Shown here piece after piece: positions 1 through 9,634 of a stretch of DNA of 64,000 nt. Both the position numbers and the translations under genes were made by a program. Origin of the DNA: Lewinellaceae bacterium. GTDB lineage: Bacteria; Bacteroidota; Bacteroidia; Chitinophagales; Saprospiraceae. The notes under the pieces were generated by a model that was not told the DNA's origin, did not search any database, and saw nothing but the letters and a program-made list of their open reading frames with translations. The number at the start of each line of letters is the position of its first letter. The first letter of the stretch is position 1. The stretch is from the NCBI GenBank assembly GCA_024644235.1, contig JAHELJ010000021.1, positions 1-64,000 of the forward strand, given 5' to 3'.

Positions 1-1380
1 CCCGGATTTTTCAGCTGGTTGACTCAGGTTTTAATGGGTGACTCTCTTTTTGCTATCCGATTTTTTCCAGCGTTGTTAGGTGGATTAACTGTCTTGGTGG
101 TTTGTCTGCTGGCCAGAGAAATGGGAGGAGGTCTTTTTGCCCAACTCCTTGCTGGTTTGTCAGTCATCATTTCAAACGCGATGCCTAGAGTTTTCCTAAT
201 GTATAATCCGGTTCCTTTCGATGTGTTCTACTGGACGGTGGCAGCTCTAATGATTGTAAAGCATCTGAACACAAGAAAATCAAAATACTTGTTGTGGTTG
301 GGGGTGGTCATTGGTGCGGGAATGTTGAATAAGTACTCCATGATTTTCTTCGTGCTGGCAGCCTTTGTGGCTATGTTGTTAACGGAACATCGAAGACACT
401 TAAGGTCAATGTCATTTTATATGGCCGTCGGGATTGCTTTGCTTATGGTGGGTCCCAACTTGATTTGGCAATGGCACCATGGATTTCCGGTGATAGGTCA
501 TATGCAGGAGTTGCAAGCAACCCAGCTTTCAAATGTGCGAGTAGTACCATTCCTATTGGATCAACTGTTGTTTAATTCGAGTGTCCTGCTCATTTGGCTT
601 CCAGGGTTGATATACTTGTTGCTTTACAAAAGGATGGCTACCTACAAGTTGTTGGGTATTACTTTTCTAGGTATCATTTTTTTGATGGTGCTGCTTAGAG
701 GAAAAAGCTACTATACCCTTGGAGCTTATCCGATGCTCTTTGCTGCTGGAGCAGTAGCCTGGGATCAATGGACCAAAAACCGACGATGGGTTATCATTTT
801 ACCAGTCGGATTTGCTCTTTTCGTTTTCTATCGAACCCTACCTTTCTCTGTGCCTTACCTTCCTCTGGATAAGATGGTCGAGGCCGGCAAACGAGCGGTC
901 AGTTTTGGATTGGATGGCTTGGTGAGGTGGGAAGATGGACAGACTCATGATCTCCCTCAGGACTATGCAGATATGCTTGGATGGGAGGAATTAGGAGATT
1001 TAGTGATACAGGCTGTGGCGTCACTTCCAGATAAAACGCCGGTGTTTATCTATTGCGAAAACTTTGGCCAGGCCGGGGCGGTGGCCTACTATAGTGCGAA
1101 ATCAGACATTCCGGAACCCGTCAGTTTTGCCGATGCATTTGTCCTCTGGGTTCCCGAGCAAATTGACCCATCCATTTCTGACTTCATCTATGTGAATGAT
1201 GAGATAGGAGAGGATGTGCAGGAACTTTTTAGCCAGATCACATTGATCGGTTCTGTGGAGCATCCCTTCGCTCGTGAACGAGGTACAGCCGTTTGGCTAT
1301 GTCAACAACCCCTGACTTCTTTTGGAGAGTTCTGGTCTGACAGAGTCCGCTATGTGAAAAGACAATTGAACCTTCCCTAG
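1..1380 (+). CDS. ArnT/PMT-type membrane glycosyltransferase (5' partial)
   Basis: The reading frame is open to the left edge, so the true start and the N-terminal catalytic loops lie outside the window. The visible part has about eight to nine hydrophobic segments in its first 300 residues, then a soluble C-terminal region. The opening residues (PGFFSW followed by a GDSLFAIRFFPALLGGLT stretch) match the region after the first catalytic Asp loop in ArnT/PMT_2 dolichyl- or undecaprenyl-phosphate-sugar transferases. That family moves a sugar from a lipid carrier onto a periplasmic acceptor such as lipid A or protein. The sugar and acceptor cannot be told from the sequence. The gene ends in TAG 22 bp before the end of the convergent TPR lipoprotein gene. 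Confidence 0.75.
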   Translation, partial: PGFFSWLTQVLMGDSLFAIRFFPALLGGLTVLVVCLLAREMGGGLFAQLLAGLSVIISNAMPRVFLMYNPVPFDVFYWTVAALMIVKHLNTRKSKYLLWLGVVIGAGMLNKYSMIFFVLAAFVAMLLTEHRRHLRSMSFYMAVGIALLMVGPNLIWQWHHGFPVIGHMQELQATQLSNVRVVPFLLDQLLFNSSVLLIWLPGLIYLLLYKRMATYKLLGITFLGIIFLMVLLRGKSYYTLGAYPMLFAAGAVAWDQWTKNRRWVIILPVGFALFVFYRTLPFSVPYLPLDKMVEAGKRAVSFGLDGLVRWEDGQTHDLPQDYADMLGWEELGDLVIQAVASLPDKTPVFIYCENFGQAGAVAYYSAKSDIPEPVSFADAFVLWVPEQIDPSISDFIYVNDEIGEDVQELFSQITLIGSVEHPFARERGTAVWLCQQPLTSFGEFWSDRVRYVKRQLNLP

Positions 1381-1402
1381 TGGTCGACTGAGTATCGTCT
1401 TT

Positions 1403-2227
1403 CTAAAATCCCAGGTTTGCATGTAACTTTTGAAATTCAGGAGTATCCCAGATCTCCTTCAGCTCATAATCTTGCCCACACCATGGAAAATAGGGATGTC
1501 TCTGATCATAAGCTTTTTGCAACCACTCCAGAGCTTTGTCCTTCTCGCTAAGAGCTAAATGTACTTTAACCCTGCCATATGTGTTCCAGAGGTTGTCTTC
1601 CATCGTCTCCAGAATATCGGTAGCTTTCTCGCGGTCGCCCGACAATGCATACGTGTGAGCCAATGCAGGCCTCCAGCGAGGATCAATTGAAGCTGCTCGT
1701 TCATGTGTAGCTATCGCAGTCTCAAAATCTTGAGTAGCAACAGCAACCTTGCTCTTGACATGCAAACCTTCAGCATAGTCTGGATCAATGGCAAGGGATT
1801 GCATAACTGCATCATTGGCCTGGTCCAGATTGCCATTCCCTAGGTGAAGCCATCCCAGCCAGGCCGGCCACCTTGGATTAGTTGGATCATCTTGCATGGC
1901 TTGCTTCATTTCGCGAAGCGCATCATCGGATCGGTTATACAAAACATGATGCCAAGCCAGATCGGCTCGTGCCCCTGCATGTCTTGGATTTATTTGCAGG
2001 GCCTCTTCAAATATACTCCTGGCCGCCGGCAAATCCCATTTCTGGTAGAGCAACATCTTCCCAGAATCAGCTAGCATTACCGCTTGCGTGGAGTCTTCCA
2101 CACTGAGACTAGAATCTGTTGTCGATTCAGCGGTTTTCGGATCTGCGCAAGAAACAAATGTGACAGTTGGGATAGAAAGAATAATGATAATATGTTGGAT
2201 CGTGTTTGCAAATGATCTAATTCTCAT
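1403..2227 (-). CDS. TPR-repeat lipoprotein
   Basis: This 274-residue protein starts with a hydrophobic signal segment ending in a TFVSC lipobox (Cys27), so it is probably lipid-anchored in the periplasm or outer membrane. Residues about 55-235 form at least four tetratricopeptide repeats, with Pro-Asn or Asp-Pro turns at regular 34-residue spacing. Its C-terminus (a KLHANLGF end) closely resembles the C-termini of the two neighbouring cyclase/TPR proteins, which suggests it derives from, or works with, that TPR module. It starts 19 bp after the stop of the upstream cyclase gene and is probably co-transcribed with it. A protein-protein interaction role is inferred; the partner is unknown. Confidence 0.75.
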   Translation of the reverse strand: MRIRSFANTIQHIIIILSIPTVTFVSCADPKTAESTTDSSLSVEDSTQAVMLADSGKMLLYQKWDLPAARSIFEEALQINPRHAGARADLAWHHVLYNRSDDALREMKQAMQDDPTNPRWPAWLGWLHLGNGNLDQANDAVMQSLAIDPDYAEGLHVKSKVAVATQDFETAIATHERAASIDPRWRPALAHTYALSGDREKATDILETMEDNLWNTYGRVKVHLALSEKDKALEWLQKAYDQRHPYFPWCGQDYELKEIWDTPEFQKLHANLGF

Positions 2228-2246
2228 GAGATTATTTTTATTTTAT

Positions 2247-4361
2247 TCAATCAAGTTGGTGGTCGGCCAGTCCCATTTTTTCAAGTAGTTGCTCATATCT
2301 TGGGTCTTGTCGAAGGGGATCGTACATAGGAGCTGACTTAATGGTGAATAGGAGATAAAAAGATCTTTGTCCGTACGCCTCTTCCAGAAGCTCAAAGGCA
2401 GTATCATAGTCTTCCAGTCCCACGTAAACCGGTGTGAGCCTTGCAGGATCCAGGTATTGGATTGAAGTATCACTCTTGATTTGCTCAATCAAACCTTCGG
2501 CTTTTTCAACCTGTCCAGTAAGTGCATAGATCCAGCCCAGATAGCTTGGAAGCCAGGTCTTTGATGTAGATGAATCTGCTACAAGTGCCTCGATGATCGG
2601 GCCGAAGTCACCGTCCGAATTCTTTGCCCGCAATACATCAAGTATCACCTGCAAGGTATTGTGATATGGGCAGTCCGGACTGAGTTGTTTTTCGGCTAAT
2701 ATTTTCAATTGATTTTCAGCGTCCACTATTCTGCCATTATAGTAATAAGCCCAGGCAAGGTCGCAGCGGGCAAAGTGTGCGGAGGTATCAGCATGCACGG
2801 CTTGCTCTGCCGCCCTTACACTTTTGTCAAGTTTGCCCATAGCCCATAAAAGCTGACTGTAGGAATCGTAGGTAGACCATCCCGGATCATCTTCGATAGC
2901 TTGGAGCAGTTCTTGCTCTGCTCCCCTCCAATCCCAATCGCTAAATAGCTTGATCATTGCCCGCTGATGATGATCCTGAGCCATCTTCTCATCCAATTCG
3001 ATGGCTTTTTGAGCATAGATTCTAAAATTGGCGAAGGCCTCCTGTGAAGAGACTGCTCCAAATCCTTGCAGTAAATGGCCCTCTACTAACCCAGTGTAGG
3101 CTGGTCCCAGTTGAGGATCGATATTGATTGCTTCGTTGAAATAGTCCAATGCATTTCGCACTTCCTGCATCGTCCCGATATTCAAACTAGCTTTCCCTTT
3201 TAGGTACAGGTCATAGGCTCTGGAATCGACCGGCTCAGCTTTGGCAAGGCTGGCTTCCGCTTTTGGTGTCAAGGCCAGCTGAATCTCTGATGCTATCGCT
3301 CGGGTGATGTCCCCGTAGATAAACATGATGTTACTGAGATCGCCCTCAAAAGCCTGGCCCCAGATATACTCTTCGTCCCTTCCACTGATCAAAAGGAGCT
3401 CTATTGAAATTTTATCACCTGACCTCATTATATTGCCTTCTATGAGACCGTCAACCTGCAGTTCCTGGGTGATTTCCTGAACGGATTTTTCAACATTGCG
3501 ATAAGGCAACATAGAGGTCTTTGGTTTCACGGAAACTCCGGCCAACTGCAATTTTGATATCAACGCTTCGTGGATACCGTCTACCAAGTAATCCTGCAGT
3601 GAATCATTCATCAGATTGGAAAAGGGCAGGACTCCCAATTGCTGGATACCAACCGATTTACTGGTTGGCCAAAACCACTGCCAGCCGGCAAGAAGTATAA
3701 CCAGAACAATCACGATGCTTATAGCATCCTTTTTCCGCAATCGCCTATTGCTGTCTTTCTCCAGTTTGCCTTCGAGGTCCTCTTTCCTGGGTACGGTCAA
3801 GCCGGGCAAGTCCATCGCAAATACCTGCCTTGGATGGGCATCATTCTTAAAATGAAAAGTTCCCAGTGAAACAGTCGTTAAATCGTCCTGATTACCGATT
3901 TCTCCAGCAACCTTTTGAGAAATCAGTACACTACCGGGCACTCCCAAAGACTCAATCCGCGAAGCTACATTTACGCTATCTCCGATGACATCGCTATCAG
4001 TGACAACGACATCTCCCATGTGGATCCCGATGCGCACCGGAATCACGGGTTCTTGCTGAAACATCTGTTGCAGAGCATGACCACAACGTACTGCATCAAC
4101 GGCACTTTTGAAGATGCTGAGTGTTCCGTCGCCGTAATATTGGATTATCCGACCGGAGAATTCAGCGGTTACCTTTTCAAAGATCTGCCGGTGGCGACCA
4201 CGCAGCTTAATGGCTTTGTCTTCACTGATCTGCATAAGCTTGGTATAGCCCCTGATGTCAGTGAACATAATTGCTGCAAGCTGCCGCTCAAATCCCATTT
4301 GATTGTGTTGGCTTATCTCTTCTAAGTTAAGTATTCTCCTCTCCAAATGTTCATCATTCAA
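2247..4361 (-). CDS. class III adenylate/guanylate cyclase with TM, TolB-like and TPR regions
   Basis: A class III cyclase homology domain occupies residues about 26-190. It has the metal-binding Asp35 (FTDIRGYT) and Asp78 (YYGDG), and a GDSVNVASR segment carrying Asp128, Asn131 and Arg135. The position that usually holds the ATP-specifying Lys appears to be Gln74. A membrane segment spans about 213-231. A TolB-like alpha/beta domain (about 238-370) and TPR repeats (about 385-690) follow and are predicted periplasmic. The architecture is typical of cyclases that couple an outer sensory TPR region to cytoplasmic cAMP or cGMP synthesis. The gene is divergent from a paralogue at 4449, with only 87 bp between them, and is followed by a TPR lipoprotein gene. 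The nucleotide product is uncertain. Confidence 0.85.
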   Translation of the reverse strand: MNDEHLERRILNLEEISQHNQMGFERQLAAIMFTDIRGYTKLMQISEDKAIKLRGRHRQIFEKVTAEFSGRIIQYYGDGTLSIFKSAVDAVRCGHALQQMFQQEPVIPVRIGIHMGDVVVTDSDVIGDSVNVASRIESLGVPGSVLISQKVAGEIGNQDDLTTVSLGTFHFKNDAHPRQVFAMDLPGLTVPRKEDLEGKLEKDSNRRLRKKDAISIVIVLVILLAGWQWFWPTSKSVGIQQLGVLPFSNLMNDSLQDYLVDGIHEALISKLQLAGVSVKPKTSMLPYRNVEKSVQEITQELQVDGLIEGNIMRSGDKISIELLLISGRDEEYIWGQAFEGDLSNIMFIYGDITRAIASEIQLALTPKAEASLAKAEPVDSRAYDLYLKGKASLNIGTMQEVRNALDYFNEAINIDPQLGPAYTGLVEGHLLQGFGAVSSQEAFANFRIYAQKAIELDEKMAQDHHQRAMIKLFSDWDWRGAEQELLQAIEDDPGWSTYDSYSQLLWAMGKLDKSVRAAEQAVHADTSAHFARCDLAWAYYYNGRIVDAENQLKILAEKQLSPDCPYHNTLQVILDVLRAKNSDGDFGPIIEALVADSSTSKTWLPSYLGWIYALTGQVEKAEGLIEQIKSDTSIQYLDPARLTPVYVGLEDYDTAFELLEEAYGQRSFYLLFTIKSAPMYDPLRQDPRYEQLLEKMGLADHQLD

Positions 4362-4448
4362 TAGGGTATAGAAACAATGATCCCAATGATTTAAGTCATT
4401 TCATTGCATGATGCCTATGAGTAAAATGTAGGTCATAGATATCACGAA

Positions 4449-6512
4449 ATGCGAGAGGGAAGAAAACTAGCGGCAATCATGTTTTCTGACATCATTGGAT
4501 ACACCCGGGTGATGCAGAAGGATGAATTATTGGGGAGATCCCGTGTCCGGCGCTATCGGGACGTTCTTGACCTCGAGGTTGGGAAGCACGAGGGTGAAGT
4601 GATGCAACACTACGGAGATGGAAGTCTCACAATTTTCGAAAGCGCAGTACAAGCAGTACAGTGTGCGATAGCCATCCAATCAGCTCTAGCTGATTCACCT
4701 GCGGTACCTTTGAGGATAGGTATTCATTTGGGAGATATTGTCATCGACCGGGGTGACATCTACGGAGATAGCGTGAATATTGCTTCCAGGTTTGAATCTC
4801 TGGGAATCAACCGTTCCATAATGGTAAGCGCTCCAGTAGTGCGAGAATTGGTTAGTCATCCCGAGCTTAAGACAACCCGGCTGGGTTCGTTTTATTTAAA
4901 AAATGTTAAAAAGCCCAGGTTAGTTTTTGCCGTGAGAGGAGAGCGTCTACTAGTCCCAACGGTTGCGGAAGTCATGGCAAATCCCCATGTACTAAAACAG
5001 AAAGGGACTAAGCGAAAGAAATTCAAATATTATTCGATCGGTGTCATCCTTTCGGTAGTGCTGTTGTTAGTACTTGACTATTCATTTTCCTACATGATTT
5101 TTTCAGCCCGGAACGATCCGTCGATTGCAGTCCTGCCATTTGCCGATCTAAGTCAGGAAGGGGACCATGAATGGTTCTGTGATGGTATGATGGAACAAAT
5201 CATCAGTGATTTAGTAAAGATCCAACAGTTGAAAGTGATCGCCAGGACTTCCAGTTTGAAGTACAAGAAGACTTCCAAAACAATACCGGAGATTGGGGAA
5301 GAGTTAGGGGTGAATCATATACTTGAAGGCAGTGTGCGGACTAACGATGATAAGGTGCGAATCAGCGCCCAGTTGGTTAAGGTTGCAAATGGTTTTCATG
5401 TTTGGGAGCAGGTATATGAGAAAGACTTTAGTGATTTTTTCGACGTCCAGGATGACGTGTCTTCAGCTATTGCTGGTGCCCTTCATGTTGAGATGATAGA
5501 AGAGCAGCCGAGAATAAGACTAAGATCAGCTAATCAAGACGAGGATGCAAAGACAAAGGATTTGGAAGCCATTAAGCTTTATCAGCTAGCCAGATATCAT
5601 TACGAACAGTACGATTCTTGGGCCTCACGAGAATTTCAGACCGGTTTGGACCTGTATGACAGGTGTATTGCTGCCAATCCAGAGTTCATCGATGCGTATA
5701 TCGGCAAGGCAAATCTGTTACTGGCCATTGCTTGGCGCAGACATGTTGAACCGGGCCTGATCAAAGCACAGATCATAGACTGTGTGGAAAATGCCAGCAG
5801 AATTGATCCAAGTTCAGGACTTGTTCATGAAGTGCTGGGTCGCCTGGCATGGTTGTACGAACATGATTTTAATCTGGCTAGAAGACACTATCAAATGGCT
5901 ATTCAATTTGCCCCGGGTTACGACGTGACTTATGGAAGTTATGCCTGGCTATTGTATGTCAATGGACATTTCGAGCAAGCAAAGGAAATACAGCGGGAGG
6001 CCATCAATCTTAATCCTCTAAATAGTGGATATCATGGAGTTTTAGCTGAAATTTATCTGATCGAAGAAAAATTTGATTCGGCCCTAAGCCAATATCAAAG
6101 TAACCTTGATCTATTTCCCGACGATGTCTATTCGACCTGGGGCCTTGCATGCACTCGTGGCTTTCGGGGTGAATATGATGAGGCAATCCAGATGATAAAT
6201 AGTATACCAGGATATGAGGACAATAATTTTGCAACCGCATATTTCGCTGCAGAAAAAGGTGACACAGCGTATGCACGGAGTATACTCAATGTTCAAAAGA
6301 AACGGCACCACATCATTCCGTACGAGTGGAAATGGACAACTGCGGTTATTCATACGGCTTTAGGTGAGCATGATCAAGCGATAGATTTGCTGGAGGAGAC
6401 GCCTCACGACTTGATGTATTGTGCACTTTGGTTCAGGCCTCTGAGAAAAGATCTGCGTTTTAGATCGATCCTCGAAGAGTATGGATTTGACCCAAGTAAG
6501 TTCCCTAATTAG
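4449..6512 (+). CDS. class III adenylate/guanylate cyclase with TM, TolB-like and TPR regions
   Basis: This is a paralogue of the divergent gene at 2247-4361. The cyclase domain (residues about 5-165) keeps Asp14 in FSDIIGYT, Asp57 in YGDG, and the GDSVNIASR segment (Asp107, Asn110, Arg114). Gln53 occupies the usual Lys position for purine selection. A membrane helix runs from about 196 to 217, followed by a TolB-like domain (SIAVLPFADLSQEGDH, then an EGSVR stretch near residue 295) and TPR repeats to the C-terminus. The ATG at 4449 places the cyclase domain at the very N-terminus, as is usual. The protein should make cAMP or cGMP in the cytoplasm in response to a periplasmic cue read by the TPR part. 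That coupling is known for the architecture but not shown here. Confidence 0.85.
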   Translation: MREGRKLAAIMFSDIIGYTRVMQKDELLGRSRVRRYRDVLDLEVGKHEGEVMQHYGDGSLTIFESAVQAVQCAIAIQSALADSPAVPLRIGIHLGDIVIDRGDIYGDSVNIASRFESLGINRSIMVSAPVVRELVSHPELKTTRLGSFYLKNVKKPRLVFAVRGERLLVPTVAEVMANPHVLKQKGTKRKKFKYYSIGVILSVVLLLVLDYSFSYMIFSARNDPSIAVLPFADLSQEGDHEWFCDGMMEQIISDLVKIQQLKVIARTSSLKYKKTSKTIPEIGEELGVNHILEGSVRTNDDKVRISAQLVKVANGFHVWEQVYEKDFSDFFDVQDDVSSAIAGALHVEMIEEQPRIRLRSANQDEDAKTKDLEAIKLYQLARYHYEQYDSWASREFQTGLDLYDRCIAANPEFIDAYIGKANLLLAIAWRRHVEPGLIKAQIIDCVENASRIDPSSGLVHEVLGRLAWLYEHDFNLARRHYQMAIQFAPGYDVTYGSYAWLLYVNGHFEQAKEIQREAINLNPLNSGYHGVLAEIYLIEEKFDSALSQYQSNLDLFPDDVYSTWGLACTRGFRGEYDEAIQMINSIPGYEDNNFATAYFAAEKGDTAYARSILNVQKKRHHIIPYEWKWTTAVIHTALGEHDQAIDLLEETPHDLMYCALWFRPLRKDLRFRSILEEYGFDPSKFPN

Positions 6513-6647
6513 ATAGCATGAGTGATAGTACGAATGTCTTTCAATACTGAAGTTGACTTGAGATAATTGCTGCCCATCAGATAGTTGGCCTTGTGACAGG
6601 AGAAATCAGGGATTGTCCTATCTTGCGCCGTCCTATAAAATACAATC

Positions 6648-6923
6648 ATGGCTAGCAAGAAGCAGATTCTAAATAAATTAAGGATCCTGATCACCCAGAA
6701 ATTTGATGATCCCGAGCAGGCCTTTCATTTTTTTGATAAAAATGGTGATGGCCATCTTTCCTCTTCTGAACTGAAAAAGCTTGTCTCCTCCGCCGAAATC
6801 AATGGCTTTCTTTCGGGTATTGTCGCATCCAGGCTATTAAAAGAACTGGATGAGGACAAGGATAAAAGATTCAATTGGCGTGAATTCAGGAGGGCAGTGA
6901 AGACATTAGTGGGTGAAGCTTAG
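6648..6923 (+). CDS. small EF-hand calcium-binding protein
   Basis: This 91-residue protein has two EF-hand loops. The first (residues 30-41, DKNGDGHLSSSE) is fully canonical, with acidic or oxygen ligands at positions 1, 3, 5, 7, 9 and 12. The second (68-79, DEDKDKRFNWRE) keeps Asp at 1, 3 and 5, Asn at 9 and Glu at 12. There is no signal peptide, so it is probably cytosolic. The pair resembles one calmodulin-like lobe. It follows the cyclase gene by 135 bp and precedes the S41 peptidase, but nothing shows co-regulation. Binding of Ca2+ is expected from the family; the partner is unknown. Confidence 0.8.
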   Translation: MASKKQILNKLRILITQKFDDPEQAFHFFDKNGDGHLSSSELKKLVSSAEINGFLSGIVASRLLKELDEDKDKRFNWREFRRAVKTLVGEA

Positions 6924-7006
6924 GGTTACCCCTTTCATTCTCTGCCTTTTACCTTAGCGTGCAACCAATACACGGGTGCAAACGTCTATCAGATAAAGAG
7001 CCTGTT

Positions 7007-8662
7007 ATGCGTCTACTCAACATTCTCGTCTTTTTTCTTTCCTCATCATTTATTCTTGCCCAGCCTGATATTACACCAGAACAGTGGCAAGATGATCTAC
7101 GCTATCTCCAGAGGACGGTAAATTCTGAGTACTCACATCTATTCAAGAAAGTAAGTGAAGAGGACTGGAACCAGGCTGTGGATCAGCTTTACGAGCAAAT
7201 TCCACAGATAGCAAAACACGAAATTACAGTAGGACTTGCAGAGATCGTCTCAATGTTTGGTTACGGTCACACTGCACTGTGGCTTACCTCCTGGCGCTAT
7301 AATCATGGAGTTGATTTTACGCAAATGCCTTACAATCTATACCAGTTTTCCGACGGGGTATTCGTGCAGGGCGTTCATGTGGATTTTGCAGAAGCACTGG
7401 GTGCGAAAGTGGTAAAAGTAGGAAAGACCGGAATCGACAAAGCGCTTGAGCTGATAAAGCCTGTTTTCCCCTCGGAAAATGATCAGTTTTTTAAAGCCCA
7501 CGGTTTACACTATCTGGGAGTGCCTGAGATCCTGCATGCAAAGGGGGTCATCGATCAATTAGATACCGTTTCTTTGACCCTGGAGAAGGAAGGAAGAACA
7601 TTCGAAATGACTTTTGCACCCAAGGAGACTGATCAATTCCCCGGGCATTATGGGATCGTGCAAACGAACGGCGATTGGCTTGATGCAAGGAGCTCCCAAA
7701 TTACTCCTCTCTGGCTGAAGAACTTAGACAAGAAATATTTTTATGAGTATTTGCCAGGTGAGAAAATACTATATGTCAGGCAAAGTGAAGTGCAGGATGA
7801 GGAATCAAAACCCATACCAGAATTCTATAGTGAAGTGTTTGACTTTGTAGTTGACAACGAAGTAGAGAAATTGATACTCGACCTTCGCCTCAATAGTGGA
7901 GGGAACAACTACAAGAATAAGCCAGTGGTCACCGGTGTGATTCGATGTGAAAAGATCAATCAATTGGGCCGGCTTTATGTCGTATTAGGCAGACGCACTT
8001 TTTCAGCCTGTCAGAATCTCGTAAATGAACTGGAAAACTACACCGAAGCCATTTTTGTCGGAGAACCAACTGGTGAGAATGTCAATTTTTTTGGTGACAA
8101 TCGCACCGTAACGCTTCCCAATAGTAAACTTCCTATTCGCTTATCCTACCTCTGGTGGCAGGATAAAGATCCAAGAGATCAGCGTCCGTGGACCCCTCCA
8201 CATATTGCAGTGGACCTTTCCTCCACACAATATATGGAGGGAATTGATCCGGTCATGGACGCTATCAAAGAGACTTCTATTGCCAATCCTGTTCGTGATC
8301 CATGGAATCACCTGGTTGAGTTATTCACTGCTGGTGAATTCGAAGAACTGAGGGAGCAAGCCATGGCCTATGTAAAAGACCCGGCATATAAGTATTTTGA
8401 TTTTGAAGGCCGGATCAATCAAGCCGGATATGATCTCATGGGAGCAGGTCGTCTTGAGGAAGCACAAGGTACTTTCATGCTCAATACCGAGCTCTACCCC
8501 GAATCTGCAAATTGCTGGGACTCGCTAGCAGAATGCTTCTGGAAAATGGGTGATAAAGAGAAAGCGACTGAGTATTATGAAAAGGCCATCTCGATGGATC
8601 ATGATGGTCCAGTAGGTGAGAATGCCAGGAATATGCTGCGCACCATGAAATATGGACATTAG
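7007..8662 (+). CDS. secreted S41-family peptidase with C-terminal TPR
   Basis: I chose the ATG at 7007 because it gives a clean signal peptide (MRLLNILVFFLSSSFILAQ); an in-frame GTG at 6959 adds only 16 unlikely residues. Residues about 280-410 form the tail-specific protease (S41) core, with a LDLRLNSGGN segment and a TFSACQN segment whose Ser333 is the likely nucleophile, then a GEPTGENVNFFGD loop. Many members of this Bacteroidota subfamily have an N-terminal helical domain and a C-terminal TPR, as here (about 430-545). The protein is expected in the periplasm or on the surface and would cleave peptides. Its substrate is unknown, and the usual partner Lys was not identified with confidence. 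Confidence 0.8.
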   Translation: MRLLNILVFFLSSSFILAQPDITPEQWQDDLRYLQRTVNSEYSHLFKKVSEEDWNQAVDQLYEQIPQIAKHEITVGLAEIVSMFGYGHTALWLTSWRYNHGVDFTQMPYNLYQFSDGVFVQGVHVDFAEALGAKVVKVGKTGIDKALELIKPVFPSENDQFFKAHGLHYLGVPEILHAKGVIDQLDTVSLTLEKEGRTFEMTFAPKETDQFPGHYGIVQTNGDWLDARSSQITPLWLKNLDKKYFYEYLPGEKILYVRQSEVQDEESKPIPEFYSEVFDFVVDNEVEKLILDLRLNSGGNNYKNKPVVTGVIRCEKINQLGRLYVVLGRRTFSACQNLVNELENYTEAIFVGEPTGENVNFFGDNRTVTLPNSKLPIRLSYLWWQDKDPRDQRPWTPPHIAVDLSSTQYMEGIDPVMDAIKETSIANPVRDPWNHLVELFTAGEFEELREQAMAYVKDPAYKYFDFEGRINQAGYDLMGAGRLEEAQGTFMLNTELYPESANCWDSLAECFWKMGDKEKATEYYEKAISMDHDGPVGENARNMLRTMKYGH

Positions 8663-8958
8663 GAACTGTGAATGACGAATGCGGAGCGTTGCTCTTGATC
8701 ATTTTCACCCTTTTCGACACTAAGCAAATAGAAGGGAAAGCCCAATAAAATGACTTGTAATTTGAAACCTGGGTCATGAAATAGGTCTGATGGCGTTTTT
8801 GGTACTTTGGTTTTCTGGGTTAAGAACTTAATAATGGAAAGAAGTCAAAGTCTCCTTTAGGGGATTTAAGGGAATACAAAGTGCTGTGTACGAGTGACGA
8901 TTATGAAAGATAATTATTCATTTACTTGAATCGTTAATTTTGAAAGAAGATCTTGTCC
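8663..8958. other. intergenic stretch, no gene seen
   Basis: This 296-bp stretch separates the S41 peptidase gene from the intradiol-dioxygenase-like gene. No convincing coding frame or RNA gene is visible. A TAATTTTG sequence at 8935-8942 matches the Bacteroidota TAnnTTTG -7 element and lies just before the next ATG at 8959, but no clear upstream TTTG partner is present. Confidence 0.4.
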
Positions 8959-9591
8959 ATGATCAAACTAGTCCTGAGTTGTTTTTTCGCCGTCTGTCTC
9001 CTTATTTCCTGCAATTCTCAAACAGAGGAAAATAGTCAAGCTCGACTGGTGGGCGGACCTTGTGAAGGATGTGAGGCAGTCTTTGAATTTGGAAATCAAC
9101 CATTATCTGCTGTAGATACCTTGCCAGATTTTGATAGCAGGGCAGATCAGATTAAGATCTCTGGTGTCATTTATAACCCAGATGGAAAGACTCCGGCGAA
9201 AGATGTAATCTTATACATTTATCATACCGATGAAAATGGTATCTACACCCCAGGTGAAAATGCAACGGGTTGGGAGCGACGGCATGGCTATAACCGGGCC
9301 TGGCTCAAAACCGGGGCAGATGGCAAGTATGCATTTTACACCATTCGACCAGGTGTTTACCCCGATCGCAGACAAGCCGCCCATATCCATCCCACCATCC
9401 TTGAGCCAAATGGAAACTACTACTGGCTGGAGGACTACTATTTTGAGGGGGATTCGCTACTAACCAAAGAACAGCTGACACCCAAAAGGCCCAGAGGAGG
9501 TACCAGAGGTGTGTTGAGCCTCCGGCAGCAAGGAAGCCTCTGGCTCGCTGAACGTGATTTTGTTCTGGGCGAAAATATTCCCAACCAGTAA
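8959..9591 (+). CDS. intradiol ring-cleavage dioxygenase-like lipoprotein
   Basis: The ATG at 8959 gives a short lipoprotein signal with an LLISC lipobox (Cys18); a TTG two codons upstream is less likely. The mature part begins with a GGPCEGCEAVF motif common to exported members of this family. It then shows the protocatechuate 3,4-dioxygenase fold motifs: Tyr96 (GIY), Tyr134 (PGVYP), His142 and His144 (HIH), i.e. all four expected non-heme iron ligands. Classical members open catechol or protocatechuate rings in the cytoplasm. Exported lipoprotein versions are common in Bacteroidota and their substrates are mostly unknown. It stands alone between an S41 peptidase gene and a convergent ltrA-like gene. 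Confidence 0.8.
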   Translation: MIKLVLSCFFAVCLLISCNSQTEENSQARLVGGPCEGCEAVFEFGNQPLSAVDTLPDFDSRADQIKISGVIYNPDGKTPAKDVILYIYHTDENGIYTPGENATGWERRHGYNRAWLKTGADGKYAFYTIRPGVYPDRRQAAHIHPTILEPNGNYYWLEDYYFEGDSLLTKEQLTPKRPRGGTRGVLSLRQQGSLWLAERDFVLGENIPNQ

Positions 9592-9634
9592 TAATTAAAT
9601 AAGTCCATGTAGGAATCTAAGCTTAATTGCAATA

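Noticed and set aside
3915..4325. 136-codon plus-strand frame inside the cyclase gene
   Set aside because: It lies opposite the conserved cyclase domain, which fully explains the sequence.
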